64,000 nucleotides of DNA from Vanessa cardui (GCF_905220365.1 NC_061154.1:5270001-5334000), one strand, 5' to 3'. Shown: positions 27,270 through 38,817, counted from the stretch's first letter. Notes: a model not told the origin generated them from the letters alone. Made by a program: numbers and translations.

Positions 27270-27370
27270 GTTAAAATATGGCCGGCGCTCAATGGTTCGC
27301 GCCAGTCCGTCGCGTATGAGTTAGGACCGCCGGTAGCGCCCCCTGCTGGCACGCTATGCGCTACAACACT
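27270..27370. promoter_or_regulatory. GC-rich intronic island with CTCF consensus site
   Basis: A CpG-rich block in AT-rich ap intron. On the minus strand, 27349-27334 reads CCAGCAGGGGGCGCTA, which fits every position of the CTCF core consensus and also the AGGKGGCGC form used by insect CTCF. Suggests an insulator or loop anchor inside ap. This is motif evidence only. Confidence 0.5.
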
Positions 27371-28674
27371 AACGCCGACTAAATTAATAATCGTTACTCC
27401 TACACACTGGCACGGTATGCTGACAACTTGAAAAATATTTTAATGATATCATGGCCTTAGACTCGCTATAATATTTAACGAATTCCTTCGGCTCCAGAAC
27501 CATTCAGGGTTTCGGGTTTTGCAGCATCATTGGTACTAACAAAAAGTCACACTTAAAAAATTTAGTGGCCACCGGACGAGGCGATATCGTATAGGAAATC
27601 TCGATTTTTTGCCGACCTTAAAACATGAATGGTGCGTACGATTTATGAGATCACAATGATCTTTTTATAAGTCACCTGTTTTTTTTTTGTTTCGAGTTGT
27701 CTTTATACATTTCGTGCCTCCATCTATTAATAATGTCTCCTTTTAGCGAGTTTGACGTTTCCTAGCGTTGAATCGATTAGGACGAACCCCGACACAACGA
27801 AGTGTAGTTTTCTTTAAGGGATCGTACAGATACAAAAGGTAGGAAAGTATTTTGATTTAAAGCGTTTCAGTTGAGGACGTACTAGGTATGGTGAGCAAAA
27901 CATGGAAATTCTCTTGTATGCAAATCCTTCCCTGTTTGCCAAGCGACCGTATCACCTAGCCGGTGCACGAGCGCCCGAGGCGTCTGTTTCGTAACCAGCC
28001 TAGAAGGACCCGTCGTTATACAAGATACAACAAATAAGGCGAGTGGAAAAGAGCTATTTCATGGTCACAAATGTTTCTTAACAGTTTTGTTGCTGGTTTT
28101 ATCGCTGACAGTGGGTGCGTAAATCATGTCAAGTAAATACAAACGTTCCGTCAACGTAGCGCATCTTGACTACAATCGGTGTGGGACCACCTTTATTATG
28201 TTGGATGATTGTCTGATGGATAGAGCTTTAAACATTTTTCATCAAACGTTAAATATTTCTACAATTTTTTTTTAATTCATTGAATAATATTTTTATTCGT
28301 TTTCCGTTTAATTATAAAATATTTGTTAAGATTATTTTTGAATAGGCGATTCAACTTGGTATAAAAGAGTTTATATTTCGCTTGTTTTAAAATATTATTT
28401 TTAATATTTTTATAATACCTTTCATAAAATAGTTAAGTAGCTCAATAAATTAAATACATATTTATAATTTCATGGATGCTACCGGATTGCCTTGATGTTT
28501 TATATAGTAGTAAATTTACGACTTCGTCTCTTGAATTAATTAGTTTACTAAACATTATTGAATTGATTTGAATACAGGTAAGTTATGAAATTAACTCTAC
28601 GAGGTATATTTGTTTTATCTATTACTGAATATGGATATAATATTAAATACACGAATACGTCGTGTTTGATACCA

Positions 28675-28800
28675 CCTACTATGTCGCCAAATAGCAATAC
28701 TTAGTATTGTGATACGGTTTGAAGGGGGAGTCAGTGTAGACACTAAATACAAGACTCAAATTGGTGACGTATTGGCTATTTAAGGGATTGCTGGGACTAT
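28675..28800 (-). repeat. degenerate copy of the GGGCCA-head short element, minus strand
   Basis: Contains TACTATGTCGCCAAATAGCA, ATACTTAGTATTGTG and CGGTTTGAAGGGGGAGTCAG in the reverse order of the family. The distal part is poorly preserved. Confidence 0.5.
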
Positions 28801-29029
28801 TTAGGGGCCCATTTGCCGACCCACATAATAACTTTATATTAAAAACCATGATAGGACACTTTCCAAAAATAAGGCCGAGAAACATAAGGATATTTTAGGA
28901 GATTTTTAAGCTTTTACTTCACATCGTGTTTATATCGAACTAAGTTTAGCCTTGACCTAGGATTCTTAGGTTGAACAATTTTAACTGCAACTTTTCCTAC
29001 GCTCACGATCGTAGTTCATTCGAAAGGTA

Positions 29030-29140
29030 AACATTATCGCCTCACGCGGCGGGCGGCTCGCTCGAAAGCGTTCCATTTTACGCAAATCGCACGCGGCGGC
29101 CATTAGCTCGCGAGTAAAATCCAACGGGTACCCGGATAAT
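29030..29140. promoter_or_regulatory. CpG-rich intronic island with Pho/YY1-like GCCAT
   Basis: Contains GCGGCGGGCGGCTCGCTCG and GCGGCGGCCATTAGCTCGCG, the latter with a Pho/YY1-type GCCAT core. It has no repeat match or ORF and lies about 1.1 kb upstream of the homeobox exon. Confidence 0.25.
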
Positions 29141-29519
29141 TACCTACAGGGCTAATTGTTCGCATTCAGATCTCGGAACGAATAAGTGTGTCGCGTGTTC
29201 TTCAATTGTATAATTTAAATTATGTATCCGCCGCTCTTATTAAAGTGTGCGTTTTTTTTTCTTTATCATTTCATGGCTAACTTTTCGAAATGCTTACATA
29301 TATGAGTCAAAGTATGTAATTAGTTTATTAAAAGGATCATTTTATAAAGGAGGGAGAATTTTGTGACTTTTGTATCGTTGTTACATATAATTATGTATAC
29401 CTTGACATTCAGGTGGAAAGTAGTGTGCAGTATAAATTCTTAGAAAACAATAAGTAAAAGTTTCTCATGTCATTTTTGTGTCCACATCGGCACGTATATT
29501 ATGGTTTCGGAATATTTAT

Positions 29520-29640
29520 TGGCAGCAGTTTTATTGGTCGTTAAACCCGTCGCGTTGCGGCAGCGTTCCATTCTCGTCACGGCTACGTCACGCCGGAGCT
29601 GAGAAATTGTAACGGAAAACAATGAGCGGCCTGCGTTACG
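29520..29640. promoter_or_regulatory. GC-richer intronic block with inverted CCAAT and CRE-half sites
   Basis: Contains TTTATTGGTCG (inverted CCAAT) and GCTACGTCACGCC (CRE/ATF-type half site) within 80 bp, about 600 bp upstream of the homeobox exon. Motif evidence only; a 60-codon ORF starting at 29622 has no features. Confidence 0.22.
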
Positions 29641-30214
29641 ATCGGATTACTACCGAAATATTTGAACGCAATAGTAACATATTTAAACGATTGAAAATTC
29701 GCCTCGACAACGCACATGGCCATAGAATTCTTGAACGTAATACATTTATTTATTATATTTATAATTTTCTAAAACGAAATTTCGAGTTACGTCGCCATAT
29801 TTAAATATATTTTTATGCTATGTATTGCGAATGAGCGATGCGAATTGGTTTATGATAATTTGTTTATAAAAAAATTTATTGCTTTTTAAATACGTAAAGA
29901 TGTTATGTGATTACAGGTACGACATAAATTATATTTATAGTTGAAATTAAAAAAAAAAGTTGAAAACAAATCTAAGCATTTGTGTTCAATTTACACAAGT
30001 AATTACTACATGCAGAGTGTTAGACAATTCATTGCTATTAAATTATTCGTAGCAATGAAGGTTTGGTTAGTGGGTCAATAAAACAGATATTGGTTTGCAA
30101 TAAGAGATCTTATCGCAAAACAATATTATACGAATTGGTAGAGTTAACAAAAACCCCAACTCGAACTAACCCGTGTCATGTTTAGCATTTAGCAGCGTGA
30201 TCTTCTCCTACCAG

Positions 30215-30417
30215 ATCTGAATCCTGAGTACTTGGAGATGGGTTTCCGCGGCGGTGGCGCTCTGGGGACCACATCGCGCACGAAGCGCATGCGCACCAGC
30301 TTCAAGCACCATCAGCTACGCACCATGAAGTCATACTTCGCCATCAATCATAATCCTGACGCGAAGGACTTGAAACAATTGAGCCAGAAGACCGGTCTCC
30401 CGAAAAGAGTGCTTCAG
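30215..30417 (+). CDS. ap: apterous exon: homeodomain residues 1-46
   Basis: A 203-nt exon. The first two bases finish the Asp codon, then LNPEYLEMGFRGGGALGTTS leads into the homeodomain, which begins about 30280 with TKRMRTSFKHHQLRTMKSYF. It reaches residue 46 (..GLPKRVLQ) exactly at the donor GTATAA. Key residues visible are R5 and F8 of the N-terminal arm and helix 1, and the LKQLSQKTGL segment of helix 2. The sequence closely matches the Apterous/Lhx2/Lhx9 class. The phase-0 intron between homeodomain residues 46 and 47 is a position shared by many homeobox genes (established knowledge). An in-frame ATG at 30232 is internal, not a start. The exon is markedly more GC-rich than its surroundings. 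Confidence 0.97.
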
Positions 30418-30933
30418 GTATAACGAATTTCTTATTTGAATCATTTCTATCTCTTCCATGTAATGAGTATTTGTGAAACGGCCATTTCATAAAATTAAAT
30501 GAACTCCCTAAAACGGGAGTGTCTTATTCTTGAGTGCTCATTTCAAGTTAGAGACAAATAATACTCAATTTAAACACGCATGTAATTAATATTATGATAG
30601 TGATGAAGGCGAATTTAATTTATATAATATTGCTTTGCTTCTTACTAGTAAAATTTGCACAGCGAATTAATTTTCGATTGCGATAAACACAATATCAACT
30701 GTATCAACTGGTTTAACTTAAAAGGGATGGTGATCAAAGAAGGTTTTATGGACAAAATTAAAAATATGGAAGAGAGTTCGTTGACCTTTTATAAATTATT
30801 TAGTTTTAAATTACAGGACAATAATGTAGCACGAGTATTATCAGCTGTTTGATATTAATTGGTTAATTAAGGGAAGGTAAGTGTGAACATTTCGTATTGC
30901 AGCTTAGGGCGGTCGGACAAGTAAGTATCATTA

Positions 30934-31189
30934 TCATTACATAGTATAAAACAAAGTGGCTTACCGCTGTCTGTCTCTATGTATCTTTCAAATTACGCAA
31001 CGGACTTTGCTGCGGTTTTTTTAATAAATAGAGTTTCGATTGATTCGATGATTCGAGAAAAATGTTTTTGTATATAATACATGGACATAAATAGTAAAGA
31101 AATACTGACCATTTTTGAAGTTTCTAATGTGATGTCGTAAATAAACAAATTCTGTAGTATACTTACACCTGAGCGTAGCTGGGTGCTAG
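30934..31189 (+). mobile_element. short non-autonomous Helitron, copy 2
   Basis: Same family as 13344-13581: starts TCATTACATAGTATAAAACA after a host A and ends CTAG before a host T. Also shares TTACCGCTGTCTGTCTC and GTTTCTAATGTGATGTCGTA. It lies about 500 bp downstream of the homeobox exon in the same transcriptional orientation as ap. Confidence 0.75.
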
Positions 31190-31839
31190 TGGATTATATT
31201 TAAATCACAGGACAACACTTATATATAATGTAATTATAATATTTGCTATTTATTACATGTATACGAATTTAATAAGACGTTTAATTTACTATAAAAGTGC
31301 TCTAATGCGTCAGTATTCGGTAATAATTGAACTGAACCGCAGACCGCATACCACAAACGTAAACAATTTCAAAGCAAACTATCTTACTAGCCGCGTCTGC
31401 CGCTGTTAACGCTGGCTTGTTCTAATAACTTGAATATACTTCGGCGAGCCTTTACAGTTTAGACCTTTCTATTGCTTCTAATTTGTTTGTTGTTGCGGCC
31501 CTTTAATGTGGATCATGCACGGTACACTCAAACACTTCTCCTTTGTTTTCGTAATTACAACGTTTTTTTAGATTTGAGCGTCTTGCGTAAGACGTATCGT
31601 GTGTTTGTCGATACAATCACTCCGAAGTAATACCTGTCTATTTGGTACGTGAACAAATTAATTGCTTTAAATCCGTCGACTACTCTAAAAGTACTACTTC
31701 AAGTTTATGTTAAACGTTAAAAAAATCTACTTACGAAAAGACGAGGAGAATGTTGTCGTCATTTTGCATGTTGCTTCACAACTGTAGGTATACACACACA
31801 TAGGTCGAGACGTCTTGAAAGTCGTAGCGAGGCATATAA

Positions 31840-32110
31840 GCGGTAGGCATCGTACCCTTACCATTTATCGACATGCCGAGCCAAGCCGACTTGGCCCGAA
31901 AGGTAGATAGCGCGCGCCGCATAAATTTTCCCTCAACCAATTATACGAACGGAAAGAGAATCCCTCTCTCCCTCCGACCTCCGAATATTGATCGAGATTT
32001 TTTTGTCACAAAAAGCGAACGGCTTGCGTTCGCCATTTTGCCGAGATAAGGGCTTTTTCGTTTTGCGTACCCTGAGTTTTGGCCGAACGCTCCCGTGGAG
32101 AAATGTTGGG
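31840..32110. promoter_or_regulatory. GC-richer intronic block
   Basis: A 270-bp block of raised GC with TATCGACATGCCGAGCCAAG, TAGATAGCGCGCGCCGC and CGTTCGCCATTTTGCCG (YY1/Pho-like GCCAT). ORFs run on both strands here, as expected from low stop density, and neither shows a domain. Candidate regulatory element of ap. Confidence 0.22.
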
Positions 32111-32879
32111 GAACGTTTTTTATTTTTAAAGATAGCATCAGATGGAATCCTGATATTTATTTGTAAAAGATTGCAACGCACTAAAAGCATAGTTGACTTA
32201 CAAGTTTTTATATAAGTGGACTTCGAAGGTTTGCTGCGCGGAGCGCTCGTAGATTATCGCTGCTGTATAAAATTAAATATTCATTTAAGTTACAGCGCTC
32301 ACTTTGAAAGGATTTCAAAATATTTATGTACTGGCACTATATAGCGAGGAAAAAAATATTTTTTTTAATTCTCACTTTGTGAATATTGAATAGAATGTTT
32401 TTGAAATGCAGTTTAATTTTAAAACTGGAATAAGATGTTTTAATTAAAGCTGTAACTACTTCATCCAAGTTGTAGAATGTGGTGCCGCTGTATTTAGTGT
32501 TAAGCTCAAGTCATTCAAACATCTTCGTGTTTAAGATGAGTATAATAAATGTGTATATTATTTGCTCTAAGTGTGAATCCGTTGTATGGAATAATACTGA
32601 ATTCAAAAATAAATTACAAATGCTTATGATACTTGTAATAATTAAATTCAACTGATCTTAAAGAAGATAAAATGATTTCAGTTACCAATTACGAAATTAA
32701 AATGAGTGTTATATTTATCACGTGCGAGTGTTATTTACAAGTATCATTTCGATAATGTTCAAAGTTTCCCACTTTGCGGACAGTTATTGCCACCACAGCT
32801 CACCGCTCGAAGTGATTAAATCTGAAACGAGAAGAACTTCATAAGGACCTTCCTTAGTTCCCGACGTTGCTTCGAAGGA

Positions 32880-33070
32880 TAGTTGAGAGATGATTAAGGC
32901 AGCCAGCCAGTCTCGGCAGGCGAGCGAGCGTCTAATTGCTTCAGTCTGTGCGGGCGCCTCGAGTAATATATCCGCGGCGCGCCGTCACCGTAACCCCGAC
33001 TCGCGACGCGGGCGCATTTAGAACAAACCGCGCCATAATTCTCTCCGTGCGTCCGCAATTGCGTGATTTG
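32880..33070. promoter_or_regulatory. CpG-rich intronic block
   Basis: Includes ATCCGCGGCGCGCCGTCACC and CGACTCGCGACGCGGGCGC. No repeat or coding signal recognised apart from a 66-codon featureless ORF. Candidate regulatory element. Confidence 0.22.
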
Positions 33071-36000
33071 TCACTCGCTCCGTTTGTATTTTTTTCTCAA
33101 GTGAAAAATGACTCAGGTTCAAGTAGCACTGCATAATTAGTTGATTGAAAAAGTGCCTTTCCTTGTTCTTTGGCACGGCGCAACTGATACTCCTTTTTTC
33201 AATATGCGCTACCGTATTTTAACGTTAACATTACTTTTATCGAAGTTTAAAATACTATTACACTTTTTTTACAAATTGTATAAGATCATTCAGCCTCATC
33301 GATGTAAAAAGTGTTGCACATTTACAGAAAAAATATTACTGTACTTTGATCTTTCAAATTTTTCAAAACATAACGTCAAATTAAATGGGTATCATCTATA
33401 TTTAAGACGTTTTAAATTGTATTGCTCTAATTTTAAATGAATACTATAAAGATGCTTCTTAACGGCCCACAAATAACCCGAGAAGTTCAGAAGGCGTTTC
33501 AACCCCAGCAATTAGAAGCGGATGGTCACACCTCGACATTAGGCCAGATATAATTTTACTTTCTAAGTACATTCAGTGACAATAATAAGGAGAAGAATTT
33601 AAGGAAAACACGGCCTTATTTCCTAAAGGATAAGTTTTTTATCCGCATGTGGAGGATTAAAGATCACAATCAAACGCTCTAGTAATTAGTACGAACGCAT
33701 CGCCCTGAGACGCTCGGTTGGGCAGATAATTTCCGCCGCGATTTCAAAAGGCATCCATTTGTCATTTGGTCGCGCGTACTCGCGCCGAGCGGACGTGCTA
33801 TGTCTGCCTTCTAATTTATTTAAATATTATTTATATAAGGAAAACGCGACAATTAATCACATCTCTTCAGTTTTTATTTACACATTAGTGGAATGCCCGA
33901 GCGTCTTTGATCGCCGTGTTTGTTTAGATGTTTATTTCAGCCTAATGCTATTTAAGCTTTATTGATACTGCTTTTTATATTATGAATGTGTTTATTAATG
34001 TCAATTACGGCAACATTTTTTCAAGAAATATACTTTAGTAAAAATAATGAATGTGTCACAGTCAACATAGATATGAATGTTACTGACGTATAAACACAAG
34101 TTTATTATTTTAAATCTTTGTGTAAGACAATCATTTTTAGACATACTATATCTAGATGATTTATGTTGTGCACAATGTACTAAAGAATTTCTAGTATCAA
34201 TCTCATGATATAAATAAGTAATTTGGTCACGACTCAGATACTACGGTACAGTTGGCCGGGAAACAAACAATAATAATTTACATCGCTGAGATAATTCTCA
34301 ATTGTTCATTTAATGAGATTTTTGAATTTTCTTAATTTGCGTACGATATACATAAATATGTATTTAAATGATAATTTTTAGTTTTTTATAATAATCTTAC
34401 CTATTATTTATAACTCTTTAGCGCACAGTATAATTATTAATTTTAAAACCAACACAAAGTTTTTTATGTAAACAAAATGAATATGCAATAAGAATTGTTT
34501 GCTGAAACGATTTAAATAAAATAATAAAAATAAAAACTTAAAACTAAACAACATGACGTAGTTATTAAGATTGATGATTACATTAGAATGGATTAAAGTC
34601 CCTCAAATTATATAGTTTTTTATTTTTAGTTAAGTTCATTATATTAAGTTTAAAATGCAATATAACAGCAGTTGCCATTAATAATCGGTAAATACAAAAA
34701 ACTTGTTAGCAATAACAAATACAAAAGCCGTTTTAAGCAGCAACAAAGTTTATTAATATTGACACACATAGCGACTAACAGCACTTAATCAGTGTCATAG
34801 ATGAAGCTCGGCCCAGATTCACATCTCGCTCGAGACACAATTCTATAACAAAACACCATTACATCTTTTTCCAACACACATCGTTAAATACGTTTCATTT
34901 TTTTTTTTTTTTATATTAAATACAAAATGATAAACTAGTTTTTAAAACTTCTATCAATTGCGAAGCGTTTGTTACTTCAGAAGTATTCGTATAAAAATGC
35001 AATTATATGCATCGTTTTTAATAATATATTTGCAATTACATTAATTGCTACCAGGCATAAGGCGATGTGTTCACTGAAAAATTACACGTTATGGCACAAC
35101 AGTTTTTGCACACATCTATATGCCGAAGCAAATTGAGACGTAATGTTTTATGAGAAAAGTTATTTTCAAATGTCATACGAGTTGATGTGACGGTATAACA
35201 AATGGCTTGTCCGATGGCATGCCAGTGCAAACTTGAACGAGCTAACCGCGAGAATTGCGAAGCTGCGGCGCAAGTAAAAATATATAAGGAGACTTATTTT
35301 TTGTCTTTGGAATTTATAGACGAATATCTTTATCATTTTTACGAGAAGTATGCATTTAACTTTCTGTTTTAGCGTTGTGTTCAATATTATGTAAAAGAAA
35401 GTAATTTAGATACCTGTAATCTATTCGAAGCTCAATATTAGTAAAATTAAGCAATTCAAACATTGGATTGAGGCGCTACCATTGGTCAAGATATTGTATA
35501 ATAAAATCTATGATAAATTATGGATTCGCAAAAGAGTTGCGTTTTGAATCTCGACGGAGTTATTGGCAGGTTGATGAATAATGAAATGGAATACTAATAT
35601 ATTTCTAAAGATATCAATTAAGTCTTCCTAATACCTTCTTCGATTGGAATAGGGTCAATATAGTTTTTTATTTTATGTGAATAGACTGAGATAGATTATT
35701 TTTGATCTTATAAGAATTCTGATTGTGACTTTATCTTTTTCAACGCGTGGTTTCCCGCTTCCGCTCATGACATGCTGCGGGGTTTATCATTTGCTGAGAG
35801 AATCTAAAACATTTCTTTACACAATTGAAAATATTTTTCTTTTCATGATATTTCTCATTATTAGGCTCACTCGTGTAATAGATAGCAATGTTGTTGAAAT
35901 AATGCGGCACTCATTATTTTATGTTGCCTGTTGATTGTCAATTATAAAAAATATAATTCATAGTATTTAATTTAAAAAAAAAATGCTAATGAAGACACTG

Positions 36001-36329
36001 ATAAAAATATTATATCTGAGTAATAATAAAAAGTAATAAATTATCAAAATATGATAATATTATTAAGAGGTATATTGATTTACATAATAACTGACAATTA
36101 TGTTTAAATAAATTATATATTTTAGTAAAGTCAGATTACAATCACGTTTCGTAATAAGGTAATTTATCTGAACTTATATATTGAATATTAAAATAATCTC
36201 CTTGAATAACGATATTGAGGGAACGCTTATAAGTTTAAACAAATCGTTAAGTTGAATGGACTCAGTAGACACTAGTAAAGTCATTCATAAGGAAAAAATA
36301 TTTTTGGGACCACCATGCCTCAGTCTTAT

Positions 36330-37120
36330 CTCGGCTTGACAGCGGCGGGCATGTGCGGACGTGGCATCATCAATCGTGCGCGCGCGCATGTCTCCTGCGC
36401 TTTTCACCCATTTCTCATCCGAATGCCTCTAGACGCTATCGTCTTACTTCTCATGTTATGATGAATTTATGAATCGACTGACTGACGCGAGGGCAATGCC
36501 GTCGCTAATTAAATAAAAAAAAACATTTGCTCAAATCACGTTTTTTCTTTAGATAAATATAATTTGCTATGGTTTATAGCATACGTTTTGATTGGTATTG
36601 GTTGTTGTGAAAGAAGCGATAATCTAAATTTGGCATTAGACAACATTCGTAGCGGCCATGACGCGGTGGGCGGGGCCAGTAAAACGACTGCGCGCTATTG
36701 GTCATCATATTTGCACGTCCTGTAAATGTGGTAGGATAGATTACTTTCGCACATTATATTTTCGATACATATAACTTCGTAATCAGTTACAGGATTATCT
36801 GTATGACACATTCAAAACACGCGTTCTCAGGACACGGAACATAAACAATAAAAGTTAAATACTTTCCATGTGTACATGGAAGAGCTTAATTGATATCCTA
36901 ATGACCAACAATTATCACGAGTTCTTAGAATACAGTTTTAGCGCGTGCGTTTAATTGTTACGGCGGGAACATCGTGATGGAATGTTAAGCATATACTTTG
37001 CGAAGATCCGGCGTTGTTTTGTATAGAATGGCACTGCGCAGGCGCAGGCTAGCGGCTCGCGGCGTGTCGGCCGGCGACGGCGAGCGTCACGCTCGGCGGC
37101 GGGAGCTCAGCGGGGTAATC
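36330..37120. promoter_or_regulatory. cluster of promoter-like CpG-rich patches in the last ap intron
   Basis: Three patches lie within 800 bp: 36340-36410 (GTGCGCGCGCGCATG), 36655-36720 with a GC box GGGCGGGGC (36668-36676) and inverted CCAAT (36697-36701), and 37015-37115 with TGCGCAGGCGCA (NRF1-like, 37035-37046) and a CGAGCGT/ACGCTCG inverted repeat. The combination resembles a CpG-type promoter or strong enhancer about 0.8-1.5 kb before the terminal exon. No TATA box or initiator is convincing. Confidence 0.33.
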
Positions 37121-37891
37121 ATGCTAATTAAAGATTGGATCTACACTTTGGAACGCAAAACGCAGCCGTGTATCCTAGACGTGCTTTACAAAAAAGTCAC
37201 AAATAGATATGAGATGAAGTAAAAACTCGAATGAGATTCGCGGCGTGGATTCTGTACAACATTACAATGTTAATTTCAAACTATGTTTTTGTGAGGTGTT
37301 GCACATAAATAACCCTAACACAGTTATAGAGATATAAATGTTAAGAGTTCTCTAATAGCTAATTTGAATGACTCAAGAACTCAAGACAACTAACAAGAAT
37401 AGTCCAATAAGAACACCTATAGATAAATTATAATTAAGTAAACAAAGTAATATCTACATATCAAATAAAGCCATATACGGAATGGTTGTATTAAATATAC
37501 ACATACACTTTGAACAGATAATAATGGTATACATTTACTAACCTAAAAATAAACACATAAAAGTCTCAAAAACTGAGTCACTTATAACTAAAACAAAAGC
37601 AAGCAGTAGTCGGCATTATCATAACGGTTTATTTTATACTGAACACTAAAAAGTTGTCTGCTAAATGCAGTAGCTAATTGCTAATTAACTATAATTATTC
37701 GATGGCGTAACATTAAGTGATTCCTAAAAATTTTGACCTCAGCATGACTTGTTTTTACATAATTTTGTTCTGCAACGTGATCACTGTACTTTTAAAGGCG
37801 AAACCACTTTTATTGCGCTCGCGACATTTTATTGCAAAGCGTTCGCATTTTTTTGCATTTCCGACATCAAGCTTAAGTTTTTTGTTCGCAG

Positions 37892-38098
37892 GTATGGTTC
37901 CAGAACGCACGAGCGAAATGGAGACGCATGGTCACGAAACAGGAAAACAAAATGGCGGAGAAGTGCTCCCCGGAGGGCTCGTTGGAGATGGATATGTACC
38001 ACGGCCCCATGGGCTCGATACAGTCGCTCCCTGCGCACAGTCCGCCCTACAGCGTGATGGGCGGCCCTCCGAGCCCCAACTCCATGGACTGTCCATAG
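37892..38098 (+). CDS. ap: apterous terminal exon: homeodomain recognition helix, C-terminal tail and stop
   Basis: Sixty-eight codons plus a TAG stop (38096-38098), acceptor TTCGCAG. The exon opens with VWFQNARAKWRRM, which supplies the homeodomain third helix: V47, W48, F49, Q50, N51, then A52-R53-A54-K55-W56. That is the ARAK signature of the Apterous/Lhx2/9 group. The remaining ~55 residues form a short tail rich in Pro, Ser, Met and Gly (for example MDMYHGPMGS and PPYSVMGGPPSPNSMDCP), presumably disordered. The exon is GC-rich against AT-rich flanks, which makes other-frame ORFs appear on both strands here; those are shadows. Joined to the three upstream exons the visible protein is about 279 residues, lacking the first LIM domain and N-terminus. 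The product should be a nuclear, DNA-binding selector factor for dorsal wing identity (family knowledge). Confidence 0.97.
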   Translation, partial: VWFQNARAKWRRMVTKQENKMAEKCSPEGSLEMDMYHGPMGSIQSLPAHSPPYSVMGGPPSPNSMDCP

Positions 38099-38426
38099 CC
38101 ACAATTTTGCGCTTTATGAGCGCTCTGCAATTGAACATTAAAATTCCAAGTGTATACACTATCAGCGCTCCAAACGATTTCTGTGAAAGTTTGTGGAACT
38201 CAATAGTGACTTCGATCACGTTGTAATATGTTACGGAAAATTTAAATACCAAGGACTATAAATACTTAAAGATAAAAGTCGTAATATGAAGTGACGCTAA
38301 AATAATGATCCCAGTGTAAAATTAAATCATAATATGTACATGTTTTCGATTGTCTAGACATTAAATTGTACATTGGCTTGTAGAATATCGACACGGTGAC
38401 TTATGTTTTTGAAAAATTGTTAATTA

Positions 38427-38622
38427 CAGTCGGGGCAAAAAAAGGTTCGTCACCTTAAGTACTATATTCGTGTATTCAGTATGAGCGACAATCTGCTTTA
38501 CCGATCGAGAATTAAATATTGCGTCGCAATGATTTGATGTTTAGATTTAAAAGGTACTAAAAGTCTAAGACTTGATACAGGAATTAATTTGAAAACTGGC
38601 GAAGGTTTTCTTACCCTGACTG
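38427..38622. mobile_element. Tc1/mariner-type MITE in the ap 3' UTR region
   Basis: Terminal inverted repeats CAGTCGGGGCAAAAAAAGG at the left and the complement of CAGTCAGGGTAAGAAAACC at the right, flanked on both sides by TA (38425-38426 and 38623-38624). That is the target duplication of Tc1/mariner elements. It is 196 bp with no coding capacity. Confidence 0.75.
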
Positions 38623-38817
38623 TATATTAACCTGCATCATTGTAATATGTAGATCTAGATCACTTACAAGCGGTTCCCTGTTTTTGTCACTCTCTTCCGA
38701 TACCAAACAAACAGAGAACAATAAGTTCATAAGCGGCGTATAAGTTATATCCGTCCATTTTGAAAAAATCTTATGGTAAAACAAAAGCCCCATATAAGGT
38801 ACTGAAAACATGGACAC

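Larger units (their letters stand above)
20779..30214 (+). other. ap: ap intron, 9.4 kb, between linker and homeobox exons
   Basis: This intron separates the linker exon (donor GTGAGT) from the homeobox exon (acceptor CTACCAG). The Asp codon is split 1+2. Most of it is AT-rich unique DNA with no gene I can support. Listed separately are a minus-strand coding-like stretch near 25.7 kb, a GC-rich island with a CTCF consensus near 27.3 kb, a degenerate short element near 28.7 kb and GC-rich islands near 29.0-29.6 kb. Between 21.3 and 25.4 kb I see only AT-rich sequence with homopolymer runs. Confidence 0.9.
30418..37891 (+). other. ap: ap intron, 7.5 kb, splitting the homeobox
   Basis: Phase-0 intron between homeodomain codons 46 and 47, from GTATAA to TTTTGTTCGCAG. 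It contains a small Helitron (30934-31189), GC-rich islands at 31.84-32.11, 32.88-33.07 and 36.33-37.12 kb, and otherwise AT-rich sequence with no supported gene. From 33.4 to 36.3 kb I see nothing beyond AT-rich DNA. Confidence 0.93.

Noticed and set aside
30283..30296. NRF1-like GCGCATGCGCA inside the homeobox exon
   Set aside because: The bases encode the conserved KRMRT of the homeodomain; the motif is a by-product of codon use.
37717..38226. 169-codon ORF and two minus-strand ORFs over the terminal ap exon
   Set aside because: They read the GC-rich ap exon in wrong frames. The ap frame is fixed by the homeodomain and the splice phase.
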